A DNA stretch of 52,482 nt from a virus. Positions 32,395 to 38,945 of this stretch are shown here, one piece after another. Position 1 is the first letter of the stretch. Every line of letters starts with the position of its first letter. The notes beneath the pieces are model-generated. The model searched no databases. It was given only the letters and a program-made list of their open reading frames with translations, and was not told the origin of the DNA. The DNA lies in the IMG/VR virus record IMGVR_UViG_3300005253_000354, positions 1 to 52,482 of that record, one strand, 5' to 3'. A program made the translations under genes and the position numbers.

Positions 32395-33421
32395 GGCGCT
32401 TGCCCCGGGTTCCTCCCCGGGTCTTGGCCGCCGTGCGCGCCGGCAGCAGGCCGATCACGCGGCGCGCGTGGCGGGCGTCGGTGGCGATGTAGGCGGCGAT
32501 CGACTTCTCGGACAGCCAGGTGCCGGCGTCCTTGATGCCGCGCGCCGTGACCAGGGCCTGGTCCAGGTCGCCGGCGAACAGGCGGCGCGCCATGTGCGGG
32601 GTGAAATAGACCCCGGCCGCCGCACACACCGGCTTGAGGTCGTCGTAGAGGCGCTGGCGCCGGCGCCAGGGGAAGACGTAATCGTCGGGATCAAGATTCT
32701 TGACCCGCCGGCGCAGCATGGCCCGGGTCCGGGCGTGCAGCTCGATCGCCTTCCAGGCGCGCGACTTGGGGATCCAGACGTCGGCCTGGCGATCGGCCAG
32801 GCGCAGATGGCGGACTTTGAGCGAGAGCGTCTCGCCGACGCGCCAGCCCTGGTGCAGGACCAGGACCAGCCAGTCCTCGACGTCGCCCTCGGCGGCGCGC
32901 AACAGCGCCGCGACCGCTTGCGGAGAGGGGCGCGGGCGCTCCGGCTCGGCCTCCTTTAGGCGGCGGATGGTGAGGTACGGGCAGAGCGCCGGCCAGTTCT
33001 CGGAACCGAAGTGGAGGATGGCGGCGGCGGGGGCCACGACCTGGCGGTTCTTGGTGGCGGCCTTGGCGTTCGGATAGAGGACGTGGGCGGCGGCGTGGAT
33101 GTCGGCGGCGGTGAGATCAGCCACGGGGCGGGCGCCGAGCAGGTCCTCGAGGCGGGCGATGTAGCGGCGCTCGTCCCGGCCCGGACGGCGCGCGGCGCGG
33201 TAGCGCGCGGCTATCTCGGCGAAGGTCTTGGGTGGCGCCGGCGCGGGAACGCGATGACCGAGGCGCTTGGCGGCCTCGAATTCCCCTGCAAGGCATCGCG
33301 CAGCTCGGCGGTCCCGTGCCGCTTCGAGGACGAACTCCCACTCCTCGGTTCCGAGATAGACCCGGGCGAGCCAGTGCCGGTTGCCCTTGCGGGTGCCGGG
33401 TGGGTAGACGGTGAACCCCAT
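32381..33421 (-). CDS. Tyrosine-type integrase
   Basis: 346 residues. The N-terminal arm-binding and SAM-like domains are followed by the catalytic set Arg194 (HQGWRVGETLSLK), Lys219, His276-x-x-Arg279 (TPHMARRLFAGDL), Trp302 and the nucleophile Tyr311 (SEKSIAAYIATDARH). Shine-Dalgarno ACGGAG precedes ATG 33,421. It catalyses phage integration and excision; the attP-like repeats overlap its 3' end. The gene starts inside an upstream HTH gene read in another frame. Confidence 0.9.
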   Translation of the reverse strand: MGFTVYPPGTRKGNRHWLARVYLGTEEWEFVLEAARDRRAARCLAGEFEAAKRLGHRVPAPAPPKTFAEIAARYRAARRPGRDERRYIARLEDLLGARPVADLTAADIHAAAHVLYPNAKAATKNRQVVAPAAAILHFGSENWPALCPYLTIRRLKEAEPERPRPSPQAVAALLRAAEGDVEDWLVLVLHQGWRVGETLSLKVRHLRLADRQADVWIPKSRAWKAIELHARTRAMLRRRVKNLDPDDYVFPWRRRQRLYDDLKPVCAAAGVYFTPHMARRLFAGDLDQALVTARGIKDAGTWLSEKSIAAYIATDARHARRVIGLLPARTAAKTRGGTRGKRRKSS

Positions 33422-33609
33422 ACTTGCTCCGTGATGGCACGGGCCTGGGCGGGCGTGAAACGGCGCCCGCGGCGGCCCGGGTTATACCACTCGCGCTCGG
33501 GAAAGTCGCGCACGACCTCGGCGACGTAGCCGTAGGCGGTCGATAGCTTGACCTGCCAGGCGGCGGCCAGGTCCTTCATGGTCAGCAGCTCGACGGCGCG
33601 CGGGGTCAT
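33211..33609 (-). CDS. HTH protein, excisionase candidate
   Basis: 132 residues. LLTMKDLAAAWQVKLSTAYGYVAEVV and REWYNPGRRGRRFTPAQARAITEQ resemble a winged HTH of the MerR/excisionase kind. The last ~70 residues lie within the integrase gene in another frame and are low-complexity (Ser/Pro/Gly), so the functional part is probably the first ~65 residues. Located directly upstream of integrase in the same operon, which suits an excision director. Confidence 0.6.
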   Translation of the reverse strand: MTPRAVELLTMKDLAAAWQVKLSTAYGYVAEVVRDFPEREWYNPGRRGRRFTPAQARAITEQVWGSPSTHPAPARATGTGSPGSISEPRSGSSSSKRHGTAELRDALQGNSRPPSASVIAFPRRRHPRPSPR

Positions 33610-33615
33610 CGGGTT

Positions 33616-33930
33616 TCAGGCTTCGGGATCTATTTCTGCGCCGTCGAACGCCCGCCGCTCGGCCCAGCCGAGGCTGGGCCCGCCCCTGGCCCAGGCGTCG
33701 GCGCGGCGCTTGCGCTCGCGCGTGACGATGCGGTTGAGGACCTTATACGCCAGGCGGAACTTGGCGCCGAGGGCATCGGGGCCCATGCCGGCGTCGGCCA
33801 GGCGGACGATCTCGGCGCTGACGGCGGGGGGAAGTGCGGCGGCGGACGCCGGTAGCGGCACAGGTGCGGCGCCCGCCGCCTGGGTTGCCGGCGGCGTGGA
33901 TACGTCACCGCCGGACGGGGAGGGGGTCAT
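33616..33930 (-). CDS. HTH-like small protein (104 aa)
   Basis: After a Pro/Ala-rich start, the rest (VSAEIVRLADAGMGPDALGA, then KFRLAYKVLNRIVTRERKRR) looks like a DNA-binding helix-turn-helix. It overlaps the next upstream gene by 4 bp. Part of the leftward integrase operon. Function unknown. Confidence 0.5.
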   Translation of the reverse strand: MTPSPSGGDVSTPPATQAAGAAPVPLPASAAALPPAVSAEIVRLADAGMGPDALGAKFRLAYKVLNRIVTRERKRRADAWARGGPSLGWAERRAFDGAEIDPEA

Positions 33931-34235
33931 GCGACGGCTACCTTGTCCGCCGGCAGCGTGGCGTAGCGGGGCAGGAAACAGTCCTCCAACTCGCCGCTCT
34001 CGCGGTTCAGATGACGCCGAATCCCGAATACGTCATCGGTGAAGTCGCTGTCTGGCCCGGCCAACAAGCGGTCGAGATCAAGCGGGCAGCCGTTGCAATG
34101 GGCGGCCGTCACGTCCATCAAGAAGTCGAGCTTGTCGGCCGGTATCTCGGCATCTTCGGCGAACTTGAAAGCGCGCTCGGCGATCCGCTCGATGATCGCG
34201 GCGTCCTCCTTGCTGGCCTTGAATGAGATTGTCAT
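33927..34235 (-). CDS. Hypothetical early protein (102 aa)
   Basis: ATG 34,235 (minus) has GAAGGAA upstream. The acidic, helical product starts MTISFKASKEDAAIIERIAE and contains HCNGCPLDLDRLLAGPDSDF, with a Cys pair. Similar small proteins occur in prophage early regions; I cannot name the function. Four-base overlaps with both neighbours show operon coupling. Confidence 0.6.
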   Translation of the reverse strand: MTISFKASKEDAAIIERIAERAFKFAEDAEIPADKLDFLMDVTAAHCNGCPLDLDRLLAGPDSDFTDDVFGIRRHLNRESGELEDCFLPRYATLPADKVAVA

Positions 34236-34645
34236 TGTGGGTTCCTTCGCTTGCTTTCCCGCTCGACTCCCGAGCCGTCGATATACTGGGCCTTGAGATA
34301 GGGGCGGCCGATCAGCGGCTGGATAAACCGCTTGTCGAAGCCGCGGCCCTTGAGGGGACGTGCGGCCTTGGGCCAGGCCCCGGCCAGCTTGCGGGCAATC
34401 CGCTCGGCCTTGGCCTTCATGCCAAGATCGCGCGCCGATTTGGTCCTGTGGCACGGGCGCCCCAAGGCCTGCCAGTTGCCCGGGCCGTTGTTCCCGCCCA
34501 GGCTCAGGGCCTGCCAGTGATCCCATTCGACCGACCCGCATTCGGAGAAGGGCCGGCCGCAGGCGTTGCAGAGATGCCGCTGCCGCTTGAGTACGGCCGC
34601 CTGGATAGCCTTGGTGGGGCGGCGCCGGCACTCGGGAGCGAACAT
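34232..34645 (-). CDS. HNH endonuclease
   Basis: 137 residues. CNACGRPF is followed by VEWDHWQALSLGGNN and NWQALGRPCHRTKS: the HNH core with two CxxC-type zinc pairs (C26-x2-C29 and a later Cys-His). HNH enzymes near cos or integrase genes serve in packaging or recombination. Lies first in the leftward operon, directly under the PL-like promoter at 34,709-34,737. Confidence 0.8.
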   Translation of the reverse strand: MFAPECRRRPTKAIQAAVLKRQRHLCNACGRPFSECGSVEWDHWQALSLGGNNGPGNWQALGRPCHRTKSARDLGMKAKAERIARKLAGAWPKAARPLKGRGFDKRFIQPLIGRPYLKAQYIDGSGVERESKRRNPQ

Positions 34646-34708
34646 GGTGGGTCCTTGCAGTAGGCCTGGGATTGGTTGGGAGCCACGCCGGGTGAATTAG
34701 CGAGGGGG

Positions 34709-34737
34709 AGGGTAGGGGGAAATTTCCGAAACGTCAA
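34709..34737 (-). promoter_or_regulatory. Leftward early promoter with operator
   Basis: On the minus strand TTGACG (34,732-34,737) and TACCCT (34,709-34,714) are 17 bp apart. The palindrome GGAAATTTCC (34,718-34,727) lies in the spacer. A partial copy (TTCGGAAAAATCC) lies just upstream of the -35. The promoter would drive HNH, HTH and integrase genes and be shut by the phage repressor. The gap 34,646-34,817 contains no gene. Confidence 0.6.
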
Positions 34738-34817
34738 GTGCGATTTCGGAAAAATCCGCTAGGAACATTCGGGCATCGGTGCGCTGGGGATAACCCGCGC
34801 CGGCGCCGGCGCGCCTC

Positions 34818-35579
34818 TCAGTTGGCTGGCTTGCAACTCCAGAAGCCGCAGGGGTTGACCAAGTAAAGGCCATTGGGCCGGCGGGTTACGCGGTATTCCC
34901 ATAAAAGCAGGTCTTTGCCGAGCGGGCCGCAAAACACGCGAATGGCCCTGCCGCGATTGGTCTCCCTGTCCGGATAGGCCACCGTTACCGAGGGGCAGTT
35001 ATAGCCGCCCGAATCGATGACCCCGGCCAGAGTCCGTTTTACCCCCGGTGTGAGGTCGATCCCCTGGGGCAGCGCAGCCGCTCGTTCTTGTTTCGCCTTT
35101 TTCGCTGCCTCTTCAGCCTCCATCTCCAAGTTTTCGATGTGCTTGGCTTCTTTCACGCCCCGGGCTTCCCTCACGGGCTTGGCCTCTTCCAGGCGCTCGG
35201 CTTCCGCGAGGCGCGCGGCTTCTTTCAAGCGTTCGGCTTCTTTCAGACGCGCCGCCTCCTTCGCTCGCTTGGCCGCCTCGACACGCCGGGCTTGTTCCAC
35301 GCGCTCGGCTTCCGTGACGCGCGCGGCTTCTTTCACCCGCTGAGCCTCTTCCGCGGCGCCCGTCGAAACCAGGGCGGCGTCGTCAACCGCGGCGACGTCG
35401 GTCTCCGGGCTGCTCGCGGCGTGTAAGAACGCGCCGAAATTAACCATCAGAAGCCCCGCCAGCGCAACGACCGCACCGTCCTTGCGGCTTCTGATTCTGA
35501 ATATGGTGAGTGGCTTGATGACAGAGATGGCGCCGACGAGAAGGACGACAAAGCCGGCCAAAAACAATGCCGTGCCCAT
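34818..35579 (-). CDS. Membrane-anchored coiled-coil protein
   Basis: 253 residues. Two membrane helices (residues 1-23, and 35-55) are followed by a ~100-residue, highly regular coiled coil of ARxxEAxR-type repeats (EAARLKEAERLKEAARLAEA), then a C-terminal folded domain with four Cys (GYNCPSVTVAYPD, RVFCGPLGKD, VNPCGFWSC). It lies downstream of the repressor in the same direction, so it is probably expressed in the lysogen. Candidate for superinfection exclusion or envelope modification; function not proven. Confidence 0.6.
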   Translation of the reverse strand: MGTALFLAGFVVLLVGAISVIKPLTIFRIRSRKDGAVVALAGLLMVNFGAFLHAASSPETDVAAVDDAALVSTGAAEEAQRVKEAARVTEAERVEQARRVEAAKRAKEAARLKEAERLKEAARLAEAERLEEAKPVREARGVKEAKHIENLEMEAEEAAKKAKQERAAALPQGIDLTPGVKRTLAGVIDSGGYNCPSVTVAYPDRETNRGRAIRVFCGPLGKDLLLWEYRVTRRPNGLYLVNPCGFWSCKPAN

Positions 35580-35591
35580 GGACAGTCGTCC

Positions 35592-36164
35592 CTACGCCCC
35601 GGCTTGGCTGCGGCCTGTGAGGATGGCCGCACGTTGGCGCTGTAGCCACAAGCCTCGGCGCCGGAGCGCGCGCTTCGCCAGCTCGTGATATTCGGCCTCC
35701 GAGGCCACCTTGCCGATCTCTTCGTGCATCTGGGCGGCGGCCGTAACCAGCTCGCGCGTCTCCAAGGGCAAGCGCTCAGCCTGGTGCAAAGTCTGCAACT
35801 CCTCCGCCAGCCACCCGAGAAGTTCCGCAAGATCCACGGGCACCGCCTCGACCAGGTGCGGCTTGGCCGTGGCCGGCATGCGTTCGTAGTCGGCACCCCG
35901 ATCGCCTAGCCCGGTCACGGGCAGCAATTCCCAATCCTCGAGGCCGAGTTCTGCCGCGATGGCGGGGCGGTCGTCCTCGTCGAGCTTCCAGGGCGAGCGC
36001 TTCCAAATGTAGTCGTCAATGAATTTGGAATTGCGGTGTCGGCCGCCGCGCTTGGGGAGTGCGCGGGTCAACTCCGCGAGCGTCTTCCCCAACTTGGCGG
36101 CGCGATCAACGATCAAGCGCCGGGTCGCGTCGAGATTCTCGATATCACGCTTCGCCTCTCCCAT
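35592..36164 (-). CDS. CI-like repressor
   Basis: 190 residues from ATG 36,164 (TAGGAG upstream on the minus strand). The N-terminal part (DATRRLIVDRAAKLGKTLAE, then LTRALPKRG and NSKFIDDYIWKRSPWKL) is an XRE-like helix-turn-helix; LEDWELLP closes it. The rest is helical, without an evident LexA-type peptidase domain, so induction may need an antirepressor. It faces the Cro-like gene across a promoter region with two palindromic operators. Confidence 0.7.
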   Translation of the reverse strand: MGEAKRDIENLDATRRLIVDRAAKLGKTLAELTRALPKRGGRHRNSKFIDDYIWKRSPWKLDEDDRPAIAAELGLEDWELLPVTGLGDRGADYERMPATAKPHLVEAVPVDLAELLGWLAEELQTLHQAERLPLETRELVTAAAQMHEEIGKVASEAEYHELAKRALRRRGLWLQRQRAAILTGRSQAGA

Positions 36165-36189
36165 GGCTCCTAGGCTGCGCCGGAACCTC

Positions 36190-36244
36190 GGAAATTTCCA
36201 ATGTGACTTTTCCGATTGACAGATTCGGAAATTTCCCATAGATA
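36190..36244 (+). promoter_or_regulatory. Lysogeny switch: PR-like promoter and two operators
   Basis: TTGACA (36,216-36,221) and TAGATA (36,239-36,244) are spaced by 17 bp on the plus strand and read to the Cro-like gene. GGAAATTTCC lies at 36,190-36,199 (toward the repressor gene) and again at 36,227-36,236, inside the spacer. A half-site TTTTCCGA directly precedes the -35. The same arrangement occurs at the leftward promoter (34,709-34,737). Confidence 0.7.
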
Positions 36245-36302
36245 TGGTGGTCTGCAAGGTCCAGACCGCTAGATCATGTACAAATGTCCGATTCTGAAAA
36301 TC

Positions 36303-36647
36303 ATGAAAATGTCTCATACAGAACAGTTCTTGTCCGAGGTTCACGATTTCGTGAACGAGACTGGGATAAGTCCAACGGCGCTTGGCAAGGCCGCCGTCGG
36401 CGATGGCTCGATCATCGTCGAGGTGAGAAACGGCCGCAGCCCGACGCTGCGGACCGTCGACAAGATCACCACCTACATGGCCGCCGAGCGCCTGCGCCGC
36501 GCCGAGGCCGGCGCGCGGCGCAGCACGGCCTGCGAAGCCCTGGTGCCCCAGCAGGTCGAAAGAGAGGTCTATCGCGCAGCCACGCGCGCCTTGAACCGCC
36601 TCGGTACCGGCTGGCGCGCGCGCCTGTTGCGGTGGTTCCGGCCATGA
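36303..36647 (+). CDS. Cro-like HTH protein
   Basis: About 114 residues. FLSEVHDFVNETGISPTALG is followed by RNGRSPTLRTVDKI, a short HTH unit frequent in alphaproteobacterial prophages beside the CI gene. Starts at 36,276, 36,303 or 36,309 are possible; none has a strong Shine-Dalgarno. The second half is basic and helical. First gene of the rightward early operon, transcribed from the promoter at 36,216-36,244. Confidence 0.65.
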   Translation: MKMSHTEQFLSEVHDFVNETGISPTALGKAAVGDGSIIVEVRNGRSPTLRTVDKITTYMAAERLRRAEAGARRSTACEALVPQQVEREVYRAATRALNRLGTGWRARLLRWFRP

Positions 36648-36678
36648 GCCGGGCGAAGCCCAAGCAAGGAAAAATCAC

Positions 36679-37053
36679 GTGATCAGCGCCGAAGAAGTGG
36701 ACGCCAACTATGCCGAGCTCAGCGCTCAGATCGACCGCCTGGAGGAACTTGAGATGCCCGCATGGTCAGGCACAGAAGTCGGAAGTCAGAAGCCGGAAGC
36801 TGTGGCGCCCGCCCCGAGATGTATCGGATGCCGTTACTTTCTCCGTTTTGACGTCGAATTCGATCCTGGGCATTGCCACCGTCACGCGCCGACCGCCGGC
36901 AAGAGGGGTACTGCCCAATGGCCCTCAGTGTGGGGCGAGTATTGGTGCGGGGACTTCGAGGAGGTCTGCGAAGCGTCCACCCTGGCGGCGGCGGATCGTC
37001 GAGCTGCGCCATCGGGCTTCTGGGCGCGGGTCCTGGGGTGGTTCCGAGGGTGA
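36679..37053 (+). CDS. Small Cys/His-rich protein (124 aa)
   Basis: GTG start, AAGGA upstream. After an N-terminal helix, the second half has CIGCRYFLRFD, GHCHRHAPT and EYWCGDF: a Cys-Cys-Cys-His...Cys pattern seen in a small family common in alphaproteobacteria, probably metal binding. Codons near residues 30-40 stem from a CAGAAGT repeat, so the protein carries an inserted low-complexity piece. Confidence 0.6.
   Translation: MISAEEVDANYAELSAQIDRLEELEMPAWSGTEVGSQKPEAVAPAPRCIGCRYFLRFDVEFDPGHCHRHAPTAGKRGTAQWPSVWGEYWCGDFEEVCEASTLAAADRRAAPSGFWARVLGWFRG
36773..36800. repeat. CAGAAGT/CGGAAGT heptamer repeat
   Basis: Four 7-bp units in a row: CAGAAGT, CGGAAGT, CAGAAGC, CGGAAGC. They are inside the coding frame of the Cys/His-rich gene. 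Same type as 13,705-13,732. Confidence 0.75.
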
Positions 37054-37092
37054 GGAGCCGACCGCCGGGCGTTTAGACCGAAAGGACCGATC

Positions 37093-37665
37093 ATGGAGAC
37101 CATCCACTACGAGATCACCGGGACCGCGCCGCTGCTGATGCAGTCGGAGCGCACGGTGAACCCCTTCGACCCGCTGACCAAAGCGATGAAGGTGATTACC
37201 GGCAAGAAAAAGAAGACCGAGGAGGACAAGATGGATCTGGCCCGCCTGGAGTTCGAGGCCGGGCTGTATTTCGACGCCGATCTCGGCCCCTACATCCCCG
37301 GCCTCAACCTGGACGCGATGATCCGCGACGCGGCGAAACTGTCCAAGCTCGGCAAGGCGGTCCAGCGCGGCACCATGGTGGTCGAGGACAAGAACCGGCT
37401 CGAGTACGACGGCCCACGCTCTATCGCCAAGCTGTGGGCGGACGAGCGCTTCGTCGATCTCAGGAGCGCAGTCGTCCAGCGCGCCCGGATAATGCGCTGC
37501 CGGCCGATCTTCCGCGCCTGGCGGGTCGCCTTCACCGTGGCCTTGGACCCGAAGATCCTGGACGCCGCCGAAGTCCGCCGGATCGTCACCGACGCCGGGC
37601 GTTACATCGGCCTGGGCACCTATCGGCCGCGCTTCGGCCGCTTCGAGGTAACCGGCGATGATTAG
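37093..37665 (+). CDS. RAMP/Cas7-like phage protein (inferred fold)
   Basis: 190 residues. It begins with a strand typical of RAMP proteins (IHYEITGTAPLLMQSER), has YIPGLNLDAMIRDAAK (67-82), which resembles the IPGSSLRGAIR segment of Cas7/Csm3-type proteins, and ends with a glycine-rich GLGTYRPRFGRFEV (173-186), which resembles the RAMP G-rich loop. The basic patch KKKKTEED (37-45) lies between. There is no active-site His as in Cas6. I regard an RNA-binding ferredoxin-like fold as likely; the family itself appears in many phages as a hypothetical protein. Its stop codon lies at the border of the pentamer array, and the array would be transcribed with it. Confidence 0.55.
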   Translation: METIHYEITGTAPLLMQSERTVNPFDPLTKAMKVITGKKKKTEEDKMDLARLEFEAGLYFDADLGPYIPGLNLDAMIRDAAKLSKLGKAVQRGTMVVEDKNRLEYDGPRSIAKLWADERFVDLRSAVVQRARIMRCRPIFRAWRVAFTVALDPKILDAAEVRRIVTDAGRYIGLGTYRPRFGRFEVTGDD

Positions 37666-37669
37666 TTGT

Positions 37670-38408
37670 AGCGCGGCTCTGCATAGCACGGCCGGGCTGG
37701 GCCGGGCGAGGCAGGGCAAGGCACGGAGAGTTCGGCGATTTTCACGACGGTGCGGCATGGTGTGGTCCGGCCTGGTTTGGCAAGGCTCGGCCCGGCGCCG
37801 CTCGGCTTGGCACGGCTTGGCACGGCTTGGCACGGAGATTTGAATGATTAGCGAGGTTGTGGCGCTGCTGGGCGCGGCGCGGCTGGGCCGGGCGGGGCAA
37901 GGCTTTGCTGGGTGCGGCATGGCGGGGCGCGGCACGGAGATTTTGACGATTGTCACGAGTTCATCGCGGCGTGGCCGTGCATTGCCCGGCACAGCTTGGC
38001 ATGGCGCGGCTTGGCCTGGCGAGGCACGGAGACTTTGCGGATTTCACGCGGCTCGGCGGGGCAGGGCCAGGCCTGGCCTGGCAGGGCACGGCCTGGCGGG
38101 GCAAGGCACGGAAACTTTGCAGATACCACGCGGCGCCGCTTGGTTTGGCCTTGCTGGGCTCGGAGCGGCTGGGCAAGGCAGGGCGCGGCTTGGCACGGAG
38201 ATTTCAGGAATTTTACGCGGCAGGGCGCGGCGGCGCGTGGCCAGGCCCGGCTCGGCGTGGCAAGCCGCAGCTCGGCTGGGCGCGGCTCGGCCAGGCCCGG
38301 CAAGGCACGGAGACTTTGCGGATTTCACTCGGCGCGGCAAGGCATGGCGGGGCAAGGTCCGGCGGGGCGAGGCGCGGCGGGGCTTGGCAAGGGACGGGGA
38401 TTTGAATC
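37670..38408 (+). repeat. Modular GGCNN pentamer array with eight conserved cores
   Basis: Eight cores beginning GGCACGGAGA (last one GGGACGGGGA) start at 37,720, 37,829, 37,931, 38,023, 38,105, 38,192, 38,304 and 38,391. Cores are 27 nt (first 29) and continue with TTT..GATT..CACGC-like bases. Tracts of 10, 16, 15, 13, 11, 12, 17 and 12 pentamers precede each core; 81 of the 106 pentamers begin with exact GGC, followed by two free bases. Core-to-core distances are 109, 102, 92, 82, 87, 112, 87. The plus strand is strongly G-rich and has almost no stop codons in any frame. No CRISPR-type identical repeats or cas1/cas2 are present. Confidence 0.85.
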
Positions 38409-38945
38409 ATGATCGAGGCTAAACCGATCGAGGTGCATCCGGCCTGGCGCCAAGCGCTGGCCGGGTTCCACGAGCAGGGCTTCGAGGCCGGCGACCTGGT
38501 CGGCTTCGACTGGCTCTACGAAGCGTTCAAGATCACCCGGCCGGGACCGGCGACGCGCTACGAGGACGCCAAGAAGGCCGAGCTCGCCTTCGTCGCCGCG
38601 ATGGAGCCGTTCCGCGGCGCCCTGCTGCGCGAGCACCAGATAGCGCTCGATAACGTGCGCGGCCAAGGTTACCGGATCGTGCCGCCGCCCGAGCAGACCG
38701 AGTGGGCCGAGACGGCGGGGCTGCGCGAGGCCAAGCGCGCGCTCGGCAAGATGGGGCACCGGCTCAGCTTCGTCGACATGCGGCAATTGAACGCCGCCGA
38801 GCGGCGCGCCAACGCCGACGCCTTAACGCGGTACGCCATGCTCGCCGGCCTCACCAAACGCATCGAGAAGGTCCGGCGCGAGCCCGAGGCGGTCCTTGCG
38901 GCCGACGAAGCGGCTCGCGCAATTGGCGGGCCCAATGATGCCTGA
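38409..38945 (+). CDS. Winged-helix-like phage protein downstream of the array
   Basis: 178 residues. The last core of the array supplies its Shine-Dalgarno region (GACGGGG, 9-12 nt before ATG). IALDNVRGQGYRIVPPPEQT resembles the wing of OmpR-type winged helices (VRGVGY), and the flanking parts are helical (FEAGDLVGFDWLYEAFKI; DALTRYAMLAGLTKRIEKVR). I expect a DNA- or RNA-binding regulator. The combination with the RAMP-like gene and the pentamer array suggests a functional unit. Confidence 0.6.
   Translation: MIEAKPIEVHPAWRQALAGFHEQGFEAGDLVGFDWLYEAFKITRPGPATRYEDAKKAELAFVAAMEPFRGALLREHQIALDNVRGQGYRIVPPPEQTEWAETAGLREAKRALGKMGHRLSFVDMRQLNAAERRANADALTRYAMLAGLTKRIEKVRREPEAVLAADEAARAIGGPNDA

Noticed and set aside
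37670-38408. Canonical CRISPR array
   Set aside because: The repeated cores are too divergent, the intervening DNA is low-complexity GGCNN repeats rather than unique spacers, and there are no adaptation or Cas6 genes nearby.
37844-38422. Gly/Arg/Ala-rich proteins predicted in three plus frames and antisense
   Set aside because: They result from a 5-bp periodic sequence lacking stops. Length changes in multiples of five would scramble any frame, so a conserved protein is unlikely.
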